Source: a bacterium (GTDB taxonomy: Bacteria > Calditrichota > Calditrichia > RBG-13-44-9 > J042). From it: a stretch of 64,000 nt of DNA. Below are positions 25,452-34,330 of this stretch, piece by piece (position 1 is the first letter of the stretch; every line of letters begins with the position of its first letter). The notes below the pieces were generated by a model. It searched no databases. It worked only from the letters and a program-made list of their open reading frames with translations, and was not told where the DNA came from. Made by a program: the position numbers and the translations under genes. The DNA lies in NCBI GenBank assembly GCA_015485355.1, contig WFTQ01000065.1:1-64000 (forward strand). The letters run 5' to 3'.

Positions 25452-25991
25452 GTGGGGGATATGGTCAAAAAATACCGGTATGCCGGGGAAGACACCCCGA
25501 TAGAGATCCGCAACCCATCCCCGGAAACATTCACCGTCACGATAGAGAATCACACCCTCACGGCCCGAATTGAGCCGATATCGGCCCAACGATTGAAGTT
25601 AGAACACCAGGGTAACATTTTCACCGTTTACGCCATACCCAAAGATGGGGGGTATCAGATTTTCCTGGATGGTCATGTATTTACCATTTTGCCTCGGGAT
25701 TCGGGAAAGACAGGGGTGAAGGAAGCGGGGCCGGTTCGGCAGGAGACCTTTGGGGACAATTTGATAGAAGCACCCATGCCGGGGCGCATTTTAAAGCTCT
25801 TTGTCCGGGAGGGGCAACGGGTGGCGGCTGAGGAACGGCTGTTCATTTTGGAAGCGATGAAAATGGAAAATGAAGTTCGAGCCCCCCGAGCGGGTGTGAT
25901 TAAGAAAATCCATTTCGGCGAAAACCAGTTGGTTTCTCTGGGGCAAACGGTCATCGAAATGGTGTTCTTGGAAAGTGATGGCGATTCTTGA
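25452..25991 (+). CDS. Biotin carboxyl carrier protein of acyl-CoA carboxylase
   Basis: A 179-aa carrier. The C-terminal biotinyl domain (about residues 105-175) has the biotinylation motif EAMKMEN, with Lys as the attachment site, and MPGRILKLFVREG typical of the hammerhead fold. The N-terminal roughly 100 residues are beta-rich and may correspond to the inter-subunit BT domain of methylcrotonyl/propionyl-CoA carboxylase alpha chains. The start is GTG 25452 with GGAG 8 nt upstream; ATG 25461 is possible. It completes the carboxylase with the two preceding genes, 61 bp downstream of the biotin carboxylase. Confidence 0.88.
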   Translation: MGDMVKKYRYAGEDTPIEIRNPSPETFTVTIENHTLTARIEPISAQRLKLEHQGNIFTVYAIPKDGGYQIFLDGHVFTILPRDSGKTGVKEAGPVRQETFGDNLIEAPMPGRILKLFVREGQRVAAEERLFILEAMKMENEVRAPRAGVIKKIHFGENQLVSLGQTVIEMVFLESDGDS

Positions 25992-26041
25992 GTTGTTAGC
26001 TACAGCACAAAACGGGAAACGAAAATTTTTAAGCGTTCTCA

Positions 26042-26108
26042 TATAATGTCAGGAAAATTCAATAGTTATGAAACGTTTCGAAAGCCGTTTGGTGGCCGTT
26101 GATAACGG
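26042..26108 (+). promoter_or_regulatory. Possible -10 element, palindrome and hairpin in the leader of the FecR/CHASE2 run
   Basis: A perfect TATAAT (26042-26047) lies about 170 bp before the first gene, with no good -35. It is followed by the 10-bp palindrome GAAACGTTTC (26070-26079) and a small hairpin CCGTT-GAT-AACGG (26096-26108) with six A residues after it. This suggests a long, structured and possibly regulated leader. Confidence 0.3.
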
Positions 26109-26218
26109 AAAAAAGGCTGTCCTTCAGGGAAAAAATTGATATTTATCATACAGATAGGGACAAAAATGCAGATATTGTAAATAAAGTTAAGATATTTTCA
26201 TATATGAGGAGGGCGATC

Positions 26219-27403
26219 ATGTTTATGCGCCGAAGCTTTGTTTTCAGTTTCTTGCTGTTAGGGCTGCTTTTTGGAACCACCCGAGCCGACATTGAAATCG
26301 ATTTAACCCTTTTAAACACTCAGGCACGCGTATTTTACGTGGGGGATTTGGATTTCACCAAAACCGGCAGTGCTCCGGACATTTTCCGCCTGCGCCTGAG
26401 AAACACCACCGCAAACCCGGAAGAGATCGTCGTCGAAATTAAAATTCTGTACAATGGGCGGGTGCTGGGAAAAGGACAAACCAACAACTTTGTGGTCCCG
26501 GGCAATTACGATCGGATCATTACCCAGCGGGACCTTACCGGGGGCGTTCTATTTATACCCAACCCCGATGGCAGGCCGCAGAAAGTGTACCTGAAGCGAT
26601 ATGAACTGGATACCCGGCAACTGGAAAACCTGAAGAACAAGATCCTTTCCACCGGTCGTTTACCCTCGGGACGCTACGAATTTATTGTTCAGGCGCGGTC
26701 TCTGCAAAGACCCGGGGTCGTCTACAACGAAAGTCCGGGGAATTTGGGGGACAATACGCTGGTGATCACCAATCCCACCAACGTCCAGCTGATCTTTCCA
26801 GGTAATCCTACAGGAACGCCCAATATCCCCACCGTTTCTACCATTTATCCCTATTTTCAATGGCAGTCCGATGCTAACATCTTTAACATCTACGTATACG
26901 AAAAACTGGCCCAGGACCGCAACGTGCAGGATGCCCTCAGTCACCCCCCGATTCTGTTCATCGAACGATACACCCTAGCTCCAGACCAGCGGCAATACCT
27001 TTTCCAATATCCCACCAGCACCCAGCCGATCCGTTTCGAAAATGGGGGCCAGAGCGTGGGCCCTATTCGGTTGTTGGAACCGGGGAAAATTTACTACTGG
27101 TATATCGAGGCCATTGTGCCCACCGGGGCGGGGGGAGAGCAGGTGATAAAAAGCGAGGTCTATCATTTCAAAATTCAGGAACGGGTCCCCAAAAACAGCC
27201 AGGCGCAACAGGTGTTGACCGTCCTACAGAACATTGGGGGAGATGTGCTGCTTCAGCAAATCAAATTGTTGAAAGAAAAGGGGTTTGAACCCACCGGCCG
27301 AGTGCGTCTGAATGGAAGGGAAATCGATCTGAACGAATTTATCCGCTACATCAATCAGTTACAAACCTCGCAGACGGAAATAGGGAAAATTCGTATCTAT
27401 TAA
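26219..27403 (+). CDS. Exported protein of unknown function, first gene of FecR/CHASE2 run
   Basis: A 394-aa protein with a clear signal peptide (RRSFVFSFLLLGLLFGTTRA). The start is ATG 26219, with AGGAGGG 5 nt upstream; an in-frame ATG follows at 26225 and the longer ORF from 26099 has no support. The mature protein is beta-rich: an N-terminal part (about 20-140), a middle Ig/fibronectin-like part rich in FPGNP and YPYFQWQS (about 185-320), and a short helical C-terminus. I do not recognise a family. It is followed 24 bp later by a FecR protein, a barrel-like protein and a cyclase. That context suggests an envelope structural or sensory role. Confidence 0.75.
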   Translation: MFMRRSFVFSFLLLGLLFGTTRADIEIDLTLLNTQARVFYVGDLDFTKTGSAPDIFRLRLRNTTANPEEIVVEIKILYNGRVLGKGQTNNFVVPGNYDRIITQRDLTGGVLFIPNPDGRPQKVYLKRYELDTRQLENLKNKILSTGRLPSGRYEFIVQARSLQRPGVVYNESPGNLGDNTLVITNPTNVQLIFPGNPTGTPNIPTVSTIYPYFQWQSDANIFNIYVYEKLAQDRNVQDALSHPPILFIERYTLAPDQRQYLFQYPTSTQPIRFENGGQSVGPIRLLEPGKIYYWYIEAIVPTGAGGEQVIKSEVYHFKIQERVPKNSQAQQVLTVLQNIGGDVLLQQIKLLKEKGFEPTGRVRLNGREIDLNEFIRYINQLQTSQTEIGKIRIY

Positions 27404-27427
27404 AGAAAAAAACCGAAAGGGGTATCT

Positions 27428-28114
27428 ATGTTTCGTAAAACCACCTGGTTTATGGCCTTTATTTTCGTCCTTAGCGGCTTTCCTTTCGTTTTCGCGGCCA
27501 GCGATTATGTGGCTGTGGTTATCAAAAGTCGCGGACGGGTCACCTTAATGTCCAAAGGGAAATCCCGGAGCATTAAGGTGCAAAAGGGGCAATTGTTGCG
27601 GGACGGCGATCGGCTGGAGACGGGAACCGCGTCCTTTTGCGCCATTAAATTTCTGGATGACAAAAGTTTGTTGCGGATCAAGGAAAATTCCACCTGCGTT
27701 ATCGAAGGTAAGAAAGAGGGAGAAAAAATTGACAAAAACATATTGGTGGAAGTGGGGTCTTTCTTTGCCAGCATTTTTAAACAGCGAGGGAAATTTCTGG
27801 TCACAACACCAACGTCGGTGGCATCGGTCAAAGGAACCCAATTCTGGACCATTCAGAAACGCAACGGTCCCACGATCTACATTGGTATCGAGGGTTCGAT
27901 CGACATCAGCAACAAGGCGGGTCGGGTGTTGCTGCGTGCCGGTCAAACGGGCATCGTCTCCTCCCAGAATCAGTTACCTCAAATCCGCCTTACCAACCCC
28001 TCTGAAATTCCCTCCGAAGGGGAGGGTTCCGTCAAAACCCAGATTCTGGAAATCGAATTTAAAGACAGCGATGGGAGTCAGAAGGTGATGCAGATTGAAG
28101 TGATTCAAAAATAA
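27428..28114 (+). CDS. Exported FecR-domain protein
   Basis: A 228-aa protein. The signal peptide spans about residues 8-24 and ends VFAAS. A FecR domain fills about 30-170, with GRVTLMSKGKSRSIKVQKGQ, LLRDGDRLETG, LRIKENS and FLVTTPTSVASVKGTQFW. FecR domains are extracytoplasmic beta folds first known as sigma-factor regulators. Free-standing exported versions like this one occur beside CHASE2 cyclases and kinases in several phyla, and here a CHASE2 cyclase is two genes downstream. There is no transmembrane helix other than the signal peptide and no sigma factor nearby. It abuts the next gene (3 bp). Confidence 0.85.
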   Translation: MFRKTTWFMAFIFVLSGFPFVFAASDYVAVVIKSRGRVTLMSKGKSRSIKVQKGQLLRDGDRLETGTASFCAIKFLDDKSLLRIKENSTCVIEGKKEGEKIDKNILVEVGSFFASIFKQRGKFLVTTPTSVASVKGTQFWTIQKRNGPTIYIGIEGSIDISNKAGRVLLRAGQTGIVSSQNQLPQIRLTNPSEIPSEGEGSVKTQILEIEFKDSDGSQKVMQIEVIQK

Positions 28115-28117
28115 AGG

Positions 28118-30520
28118 ATGGAAAAAAGGATGGGGAGAACCGTGGAAAGGCTAAAAATTGTCGGGCTGGTGTTTGTATTATGGGGAATTGCCGTTTGGGC
28201 TTCGGGGGTGAAACGAGTGGACGTGCAGGTATCTATGCCGACGTTCCATGAAGCAGAGGATCAACTTTATCTGGAAATGACCATCACCAATCGCAGCCGG
28301 TTTGCCGTTCGGGAGGCCCGAATCTATTACCGGGAAAGCGGGGAGGCGGATTTTCGGTGGATACGCATGGAACCTCAAGGGTTTCGCTACTCCGCCGCTG
28401 TGAATACGGGAAATTTGAACACTCCGCTGATGGAATATTATTTTGATTTACAATTCGAAGACGGGATGCATCAAACCTATCCGGAGGGAGCACCTATCGC
28501 CGGTTTGCTCACGTACTCCCTGCCTCAAATGGGCCCCACCGATGAAAATATTTTAATAATCAGTCCCGAACCCAACGAAGAAATTTACACCGATGAATTG
28601 ATCATCACCGTATCGTTTCCTCGTTTTAGCGCCCAGGTGGATAAGGAACGCATTCGGTTGTTTTTAGACACCTGGGAAGTCTCCAAATCCCGATTTTTCC
28701 AGGTGTTTGACGATTTTCTCACTTTCTCGCCCAATCAAATTCCCCCGGGGAAACATCGCATTCGGTTAGAATTATACGATCGGGGGGGGAAATTGCTGGC
28801 CCGGACCGAATGGAATTTCGTGGCCCACCGACGGACAGGCCCGCGGGCCATCACCGAAGCATTGACCCTTACGGGAAACGTTTTCGCCGAAAGCCGCCAG
28901 GAAGTCCTTCAAGATGCAACTTCGTCCATTCTCTACAATCGAACGGGTCTGGATCTGAATGGCAGCTATGGCAATGTACTATTCGGATCCCGAATATTTG
29001 TCTCCAATCAGGAAAAAAAAGACCGCCAGCCGATCAACCGCTTTTCGGGTTTCCTTCAATACTCATTCTGGAACAACCGTTACCTTCGCCTGGACCTCGG
29101 CGACAGTTACCCCATCTTCGGCCCCATTTCCTTGCAAAATATTTTTGTGCGCGGGTTTTACGGACAACTGTTCCTGAAATTTCTCAATCTGGAATTTTCT
29201 CAGGGTTACATTCAGCGGGCCATTGCCTCTAAGACCCTCGCACCAGGAGATACGGTTCCGGGAACGTTTCAGAGAAACCTGACCGCCATCCGTACCAGCT
29301 TTGGCGCCCGACGCAAGTTCCAGATCGGGTTTTCCTATCTGAAAGGCAGGGACGAGGTGCAATCCCTGAACGGCCCGGCCGTGGAACCGCCCAAGGAGAA
29401 TCTGGTGATCGGCTCCGACGTTTATTTCGCTACAGCCGACCAGCGCTTCGTCCTGGAAGGGTATGTAAACGCCAGTTTTATTAACAATAACATCACCGGC
29501 GGATCCATCCCCTTCGACACGCTGAAGACCAGCTTGCCGGACTCCGGTAAGGGCATGGAAAACCTCTACAACACGGCCAAACAGTTTATCACCATTAATC
29601 AATATCTCAGCCTCATCCCAAGCGTGGCCTACCAGCTGCAGGCAAGATTCCGTTACTTCGGTAATTACGTGACGGTGGCGTTCCAGTCCATTGAAGATGG
29701 ATATTATAGTATGGGACAACCCTACTTGCTGTCCGACTACCAGGGCCTCAATTTCTCCGACAACATTAACCTCTTTCGCAATCAGGTCTTCCTGACGTTA
29801 GGGTTCCAATATTTTCAAAATAACGTGAAGGGTACCAAGGGGACGACCACGCGCACCCGTTCCATGTATTTCAATCTCTCTTACTTTCCTTCCGGAAATG
29901 CTCCATCGATAACCTTAGGATTCAACAATTATCAGCGGGGCAACGATTTGACCCGTCCGGATTCCCTTCGCCCCGAACTCCCAGAAAATAATCAGACCAA
30001 TACCTTCAATTTTTCCACCAATTATTCGGCCAACCTTCTGGGATTGGACCATCAGTTTACGATCAATTTAATGAGCTTCCAGCAGCGGGATAGATTTTAC
30101 AATACCGGAAACAGCAACTCGGGTCTGGTTGCCTTCATCACCAAGACCCGCTTTCAATTTCCTCTTACTACCACCCTGGAGGTTTCGTTACAGCAAACGG
30201 AAAGCGCCAAAGGCAGCGACGTGGAGAGTCAGATTGCGGTGAACAATGTGGGGCTGGGGCTGGAATATCAACTGGGTAAGATATTTTCCCGCTCGGATAA
30301 TTTGGCGGTGGCGTTGAATACACAGATCGGAACGGTAAACTCCATTATTCGTAATGCGGATCAGAACCTGAACTATACCCGTGCTTTTCTGAGTGGGCGT
30401 TTAATTTACTCGCTTCCTCGAATCGGCCGGTTTTCTTTAAACGCCGATTTTATTAATTACAGTGGCGATCAGGCCTATGTGGACTACATCCTGACGGCAC
30501 GTTACGACCTAAGTTTTTAG
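28118..30520 (+). CDS. Large predicted outer-membrane beta-barrel protein
   Basis: An 800-aa protein: signal peptide (about 10-28), two Ig-like beta domains (about 30-250), then about 530 residues of alternating amphipathic strands rich in Asn, Tyr and Phe. It ends in ARYDLSF, the terminal Phe typical of barrels recognised by BamA. No TonB box or plug domain is seen. I do not recognise a family. Start choice is uncertain: ATGs at 28118 and 28130 and a GTG at 28142 are in frame, the last with the best-placed GGGGAG. It lies between the FecR gene and the CHASE2 cyclase with short spacings, implying one operon. Confidence 0.75.
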   Translation: MEKRMGRTVERLKIVGLVFVLWGIAVWASGVKRVDVQVSMPTFHEAEDQLYLEMTITNRSRFAVREARIYYRESGEADFRWIRMEPQGFRYSAAVNTGNLNTPLMEYYFDLQFEDGMHQTYPEGAPIAGLLTYSLPQMGPTDENILIISPEPNEEIYTDELIITVSFPRFSAQVDKERIRLFLDTWEVSKSRFFQVFDDFLTFSPNQIPPGKHRIRLELYDRGGKLLARTEWNFVAHRRTGPRAITEALTLTGNVFAESRQEVLQDATSSILYNRTGLDLNGSYGNVLFGSRIFVSNQEKKDRQPINRFSGFLQYSFWNNRYLRLDLGDSYPIFGPISLQNIFVRGFYGQLFLKFLNLEFSQGYIQRAIASKTLAPGDTVPGTFQRNLTAIRTSFGARRKFQIGFSYLKGRDEVQSLNGPAVEPPKENLVIGSDVYFATADQRFVLEGYVNASFINNNITGGSIPFDTLKTSLPDSGKGMENLYNTAKQFITINQYLSLIPSVAYQLQARFRYFGNYVTVAFQSIEDGYYSMGQPYLLSDYQGLNFSDNINLFRNQVFLTLGFQYFQNNVKGTKGTTTRTRSMYFNLSYFPSGNAPSITLGFNNYQRGNDLTRPDSLRPELPENNQTNTFNFSTNYSANLLGLDHQFTINLMSFQQRDRFYNTGNSNSGLVAFITKTRFQFPLTTTLEVSLQQTESAKGSDVESQIAVNNVGLGLEYQLGKIFSRSDNLAVALNTQIGTVNSIIRNADQNLNYTRAFLSGRLIYSLPRIGRFSLNADFINYSGDQAYVDYILTARYDLSF

Positions 30521-30531
30521 AGCAAGGCCGG

Positions 30532-32643
30532 ATGAAGAAAAACCCCATTGTTCCTCCATTGCTCATTGGAGTGGGCGTGTTTTTACTCTCGGTGATGCTG
30601 AGCGCCATACCGGTGCTCAGCAGCCTGGAGCTGCGCACCATCGATTGGCGCTTTAGCTGGCGCGGAGTCGAGTCGGTGGAGGACTCCCCTATCGTCATTG
30701 TTACCATCGATGATCAGTCTTTCGAGTCGCTTCCCGACCGCTGGCCCTGGCCCCGCTCTTACTATGCCCATGTTATCGACAACCTGACCCAGGCGGGGGC
30801 GCGGGTGATTGGCCTGGATATCATTTTCGACATCCCGGACCCCTATGGCCCGGAGAAGGATCAGATGCTGGCCGATGCCATCCGCCGGGCCGGTAATGTG
30901 GTGTTGACCGGTAAATTGGAAGAAACTGTGGGCCGAGTCCGCTACCCCTATCTGAACAAGCCTCTCCCTCTGTTGTTGGAAGCCGATAGCACCTGGGGCA
31001 TTGTGGCCATCCAATCGGATACCGACGGCATGTACCGCCGCTATTTCGTGGCACAGCGGTACCGGGAGCGTTGGCTGCCTTCATTCGGGCTCCAGGTCAT
31101 CCGGAAATACCAAAATTACGGCCCCGAGGTGAAACCCAAACGCCTCCAGAAAGGCTTCCAATTCGGAGATTTCTTCATCCCTCTGTACGACGAAAACACC
31201 ATGTTAATTAATTTCGCCGGACCCCGGAAAACGTTTCCGTATTACTCCTTTGATACCGTCATCGACGACGAAGATTTCGATCTGAAAGGCGAATTCGATC
31301 TGGACTATTTCAACGAACTACTGCAGGAGGGGGTGTTTAAAGATAAGATCGTTCTGATCGGCTCGACGGTCTCCGAATTGCACGACAATTTCCCGACCCC
31401 TTTTCTGGAATACACCGACCGGCAGGGCAATCGCTTCAAGGCGGAAATGCCCGGTGTAGAAATCCACGCCAACGCCATTCGTACCATCCTGAATCACCTG
31501 TATTATTTTCACATGCATCCCGTATTATTTTTCGCCCTGGTTTTGCTTCTGATTTTCGTTGTTCAGTTGATCACCTTTCGGTTACCCACCCTCGCCGCGG
31601 TCCTGTTCACCATGGGGATGATTCTGCTTTATAACCTCTTGCAGTTTTATCTGTTTGCCAATTATCGTTTAATAATGGAAATGGTCTTTCCCACGCTGGC
31701 GATTTTTCTGTCCTTTGTGGGTAACAATATTTACCAGTACATCGTTACCCAACGGGAAAAACAGATGATTTTTGGGGCATTCCAGCAATATGTTCCTGAG
31801 AAAGTGGTCAAGGAGTTATTGGCCCATCCAGAGAAGTTAACCCTGGGGGGCGAAGAGCGGTTTATGACGGTCATGTTTTCCGATGTAGCCAATTTTACTT
31901 CCATTTCCGAAAACATGACCCCCCGGGAACTGGTCAATTTGATCAACGAGTATTTGTCGGAAATGACCGATATTATTTTGAAATACGATGGAATTATCGA
32001 CAAGTATGAAGGCGACGCCATTATGGCCGAGTTTGGAGCGCCTGTGTATTTCGACGATCATGCCGCCAAAGCCTGTGCGGCGGCCCTGGAAATGCAAAAA
32101 CGACTCAAGGAGCTGGGGGAGCGCTGGCGTAAACAGAACCGCCCTGTGCTGACCTGCCGGGTTGGGATAAACAGCGGCAACATGATCGTGGGTAACATGG
32201 GATCCCGGAAGGTGTTCGACTATACCGTACTGGGCGATGAGGTCAACCTGGCTTCCCGCCTGGAAGGGGCCAATAAAATCTTTCAAACCCATATCATGAT
32301 TTCGGAAAGTACCTACAAACTGGTCAAAGAGGAATTCGTTACCCGACCGCTGGATTTGATCCGGGTCAAGGGGAAAAAAAAGCCGGTTCAGGTCTTCGAA
32401 TTGATCGCCCGAAAAAACGAAAAACTGCCCACCAGTTATCGGGAAATTTTACCCGTCTATCTCAATGGCATTCGCTATTACCAAACCCGCCAGTGGGATA
32501 AAGCCATCGAATGCTTTACCTATTGCTTGCGCATTAAACCCAACGACGGCCCCTCCAAGCAATATTTACAGCGGGTTAAGGCCTATCAACTCAACCCGCC
32601 GCCCCCCGATTGGGATGGAGTATTTACCCTTACCACCAAGTAA
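30532..32643 (+). CDS. CHASE2-domain adenylate cyclase
   Basis: A 703-aa inner-membrane class III cyclase. A short N-terminal TM is followed by a periplasmic CHASE2 sensor (about 35-320, with IVTIDDQSF and RWPWPRSYYA) and three TM helices (about 325-405). The catalytic domain is at about 440-630, then a TPR-like tail. Metal ligands D451 (MFSDVANF) and D495, the adenine-selecting pair K491/D563, and transition-state residues N572 and R576 are all present. ATP to cAMP is therefore the expected reaction. It is last in a four-gene run with two exported proteins and a barrel, and is followed by a terminator. Confidence 0.93.
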   Translation: MKKNPIVPPLLIGVGVFLLSVMLSAIPVLSSLELRTIDWRFSWRGVESVEDSPIVIVTIDDQSFESLPDRWPWPRSYYAHVIDNLTQAGARVIGLDIIFDIPDPYGPEKDQMLADAIRRAGNVVLTGKLEETVGRVRYPYLNKPLPLLLEADSTWGIVAIQSDTDGMYRRYFVAQRYRERWLPSFGLQVIRKYQNYGPEVKPKRLQKGFQFGDFFIPLYDENTMLINFAGPRKTFPYYSFDTVIDDEDFDLKGEFDLDYFNELLQEGVFKDKIVLIGSTVSELHDNFPTPFLEYTDRQGNRFKAEMPGVEIHANAIRTILNHLYYFHMHPVLFFALVLLLIFVVQLITFRLPTLAAVLFTMGMILLYNLLQFYLFANYRLIMEMVFPTLAIFLSFVGNNIYQYIVTQREKQMIFGAFQQYVPEKVVKELLAHPEKLTLGGEERFMTVMFSDVANFTSISENMTPRELVNLINEYLSEMTDIILKYDGIIDKYEGDAIMAEFGAPVYFDDHAAKACAAALEMQKRLKELGERWRKQNRPVLTCRVGINSGNMIVGNMGSRKVFDYTVLGDEVNLASRLEGANKIFQTHIMISESTYKLVKEEFVTRPLDLIRVKGKKKPVQVFELIARKNEKLPTSYREILPVYLNGIRYYQTRQWDKAIECFTYCLRIKPNDGPSKQYLQRVKAYQLNPPPPDWDGVFTLTTK

Positions 32644-32664
32644 ACGGCAGATTCCCTGCACGTT

Positions 32665-32707
32665 CGTGGGGAGAAGCGCCCGGCCGCCGCTTCTCGTCCC
32701 CATTTTG
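32665..32707 (+). terminator. Terminator after the CHASE2 cyclase
   Basis: GAGAAGCG (32671-32678) pairs with CGCTTCTC (32688-32695) over a 9-nt GC-rich loop, and flanking G/C residues can extend the stem. It is followed by ATTTTGTT on the plus strand. It lies between convergent genes, so it may serve both. Confidence 0.6.
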
Positions 32708-32719
32708 TTCGCCGGAAAG

Positions 32720-33607
32720 TCAGGTTTCGTAACTCCAACGGCTCTTGTCGCGAAAATCTTCTCCCCAGCGGAGCTTGCTGTTCAACAGGGCAAAGAAGTC
32801 GCTCTTTTCGTGCTTTACCAGACGCGTCGTATACTCGGCTTTTTCGATGACGATCCGCGTGCGACTCTTACAATAGCGCACATCTCGACCATCCCCTACC
32901 ACCACCACCTCGGGATGTTCGGTATACACAGTGGCGGATATTTTCACGGTGTCGGGCAGAATCACCGGGCGGTTGGTAAGCGAGTGAGGTGCAATGGGAT
33001 TGATGATCAGCACCCGTGTAGAGGGAATGACAATGGGCCCACCCACAGACAACGAATAACCCGTGGAACCCGTAGGCGTGGAGATCAATAAACCATCGGC
33101 GATATAATTGTTCAAATAGCGGTCGTTCACCTTGGTGGTTATCTGAATCACTCGAGGAGAACTCCCCTTATCGATGGTAATTTCATTGAGGGCGAATATG
33201 GGACGCTCATCGCCCTCAATGGATGCCCGCACCATCAAGCGCTCTTCGATGTGGTATTTGCCCTGCAAAATCTCCCGAAAAATCACTTCGAACTTTTCCA
33301 AAGGAATTTCTGTTAAAAATCCCAGCCCCCCCACGTTGATCCCCAAAATGGGAATCTGTTCGCGGTACACCAGTTGCACGGTCTTTAAAATCGTTCCGTC
33401 TCCGCCAAAGGCCAGGATCATGTCGAACCGATCATCCATTTCCTGCTCCGAAAAGGTCGGATAATCCTGGATGGGAAACTGGGATGCTTCGACAATTTGT
33501 TCCGATAAGGCAACCTCTACTCGATGTTTTTTGAACCAATGGAGCAAATAGGGAAGCCGTTCCCAGAACAGCCGTTTACGCACATTAGCGATCAGAGCAA
33601 ACTTCAA
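32720..33607 (-). CDS. nadK: NAD kinase
   Basis: Phosphorylates NAD+ to NADP+ in the cytoplasm. At 295 aa it is normal length. Family motifs are present: FGGDGTILK with D70, GINVGGLGFLTE, LNEITIDKG, and the glycine-rich TPTGSTGYSLSVGGP. Convergent with the cyclase gene and divergent from smpB. No sign of fusion or truncation. Confidence 0.95.
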   Translation of the reverse strand: MKFALIANVRKRLFWERLPYLLHWFKKHRVEVALSEQIVEASQFPIQDYPTFSEQEMDDRFDMILAFGGDGTILKTVQLVYREQIPILGINVGGLGFLTEIPLEKFEVIFREILQGKYHIEERLMVRASIEGDERPIFALNEITIDKGSSPRVIQITTKVNDRYLNNYIADGLLISTPTGSTGYSLSVGGPIVIPSTRVLIINPIAPHSLTNRPVILPDTVKISATVYTEHPEVVVVGDGRDVRYCKSRTRIVIEKAEYTTRLVKHEKSDFFALLNSKLRWGEDFRDKSRWSYET

Positions 33608-33774
33608 AGCACGGCTCCTTATGGTGAAATCGTCCTTCTTTACAAATTAAAGGCTTACAAAGGATCAATCAAGCTTTTCCTGAAAGTGGCCTCTGGATGC
33701 TCCGGGAACACATTTTGCTTGTAAAAAGGGGAGCGATACCCTAATTTTTAGAGTTTGGAAGGATTGAAAAGGCC

Positions 33775-34242
33775 ATGACGTCGGAAAAAGTCCACATCGT
33801 TACCTCCAATCGCAAAGCGTATCACGATTATCAAATTTTGGAGACGCTGGAAGCGGGGATTGTGTTGACCGGCACCGAGGTGAAATCCCTTCGGCTGGGA
33901 AAATGCAGTTTAAAAGACGCCTACGCCCGGATTCGGGACGGCGAGGCCTGGCTGATCGGGATGCATATCAGTCCCTACGAGAATGCCGGATATGCCTCCC
34001 ACGATCCTTTCCGGGAGCGGAAGTTGTTGTTGCACAAGGACGAAATCAAACGTCTGTGGCGGAAAGTTCAGGAGAAAGGCGTAACCCTGATCCCTTTGAA
34101 AGTGTATTTCAAGCGGGGTCGGGCTAAAATCGAATTGGGCCTGGCTACCGGGAAAAAGAAATACGACAAGCGGCAGGAAATAGCCCGGAGAGACCAGGAA
34201 CGGGAAATGAAACGCCTGGAAAAACGGTATCGTGTTAAGTGA
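33775..34242 (+). CDS. smpB: SsrA-binding protein SmpB
   Basis: A 155-aa partner of tmRNA in rescue of stalled ribosomes. Recognisable sequence includes NRKAYHDYQI, LTGTEVKSLRLGKCSLKDAY and LHKDEIKRLWRKVQEKG, with a basic C-terminal tail rich in Arg, Lys and Glu. The tmRNA gene itself is not evident in this window. A tyrS gene follows about 90 bp downstream. Confidence 0.97.
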   Translation: MTSEKVHIVTSNRKAYHDYQILETLEAGIVLTGTEVKSLRLGKCSLKDAYARIRDGEAWLIGMHISPYENAGYASHDPFRERKLLLHKDEIKRLWRKVQEKGVTLIPLKVYFKRGRAKIELGLATGKKKYDKRQEIARRDQEREMKRLEKRYRVK

Positions 34243-34330
34243 AGCGGGTGATGAAAATTCATGGGCTTTGGAAGGAGCCTTTTCCGTTTAAATCCAAGGT
34301 AGACTAAGAGGCAAAAGCAAGGTGGATCGG

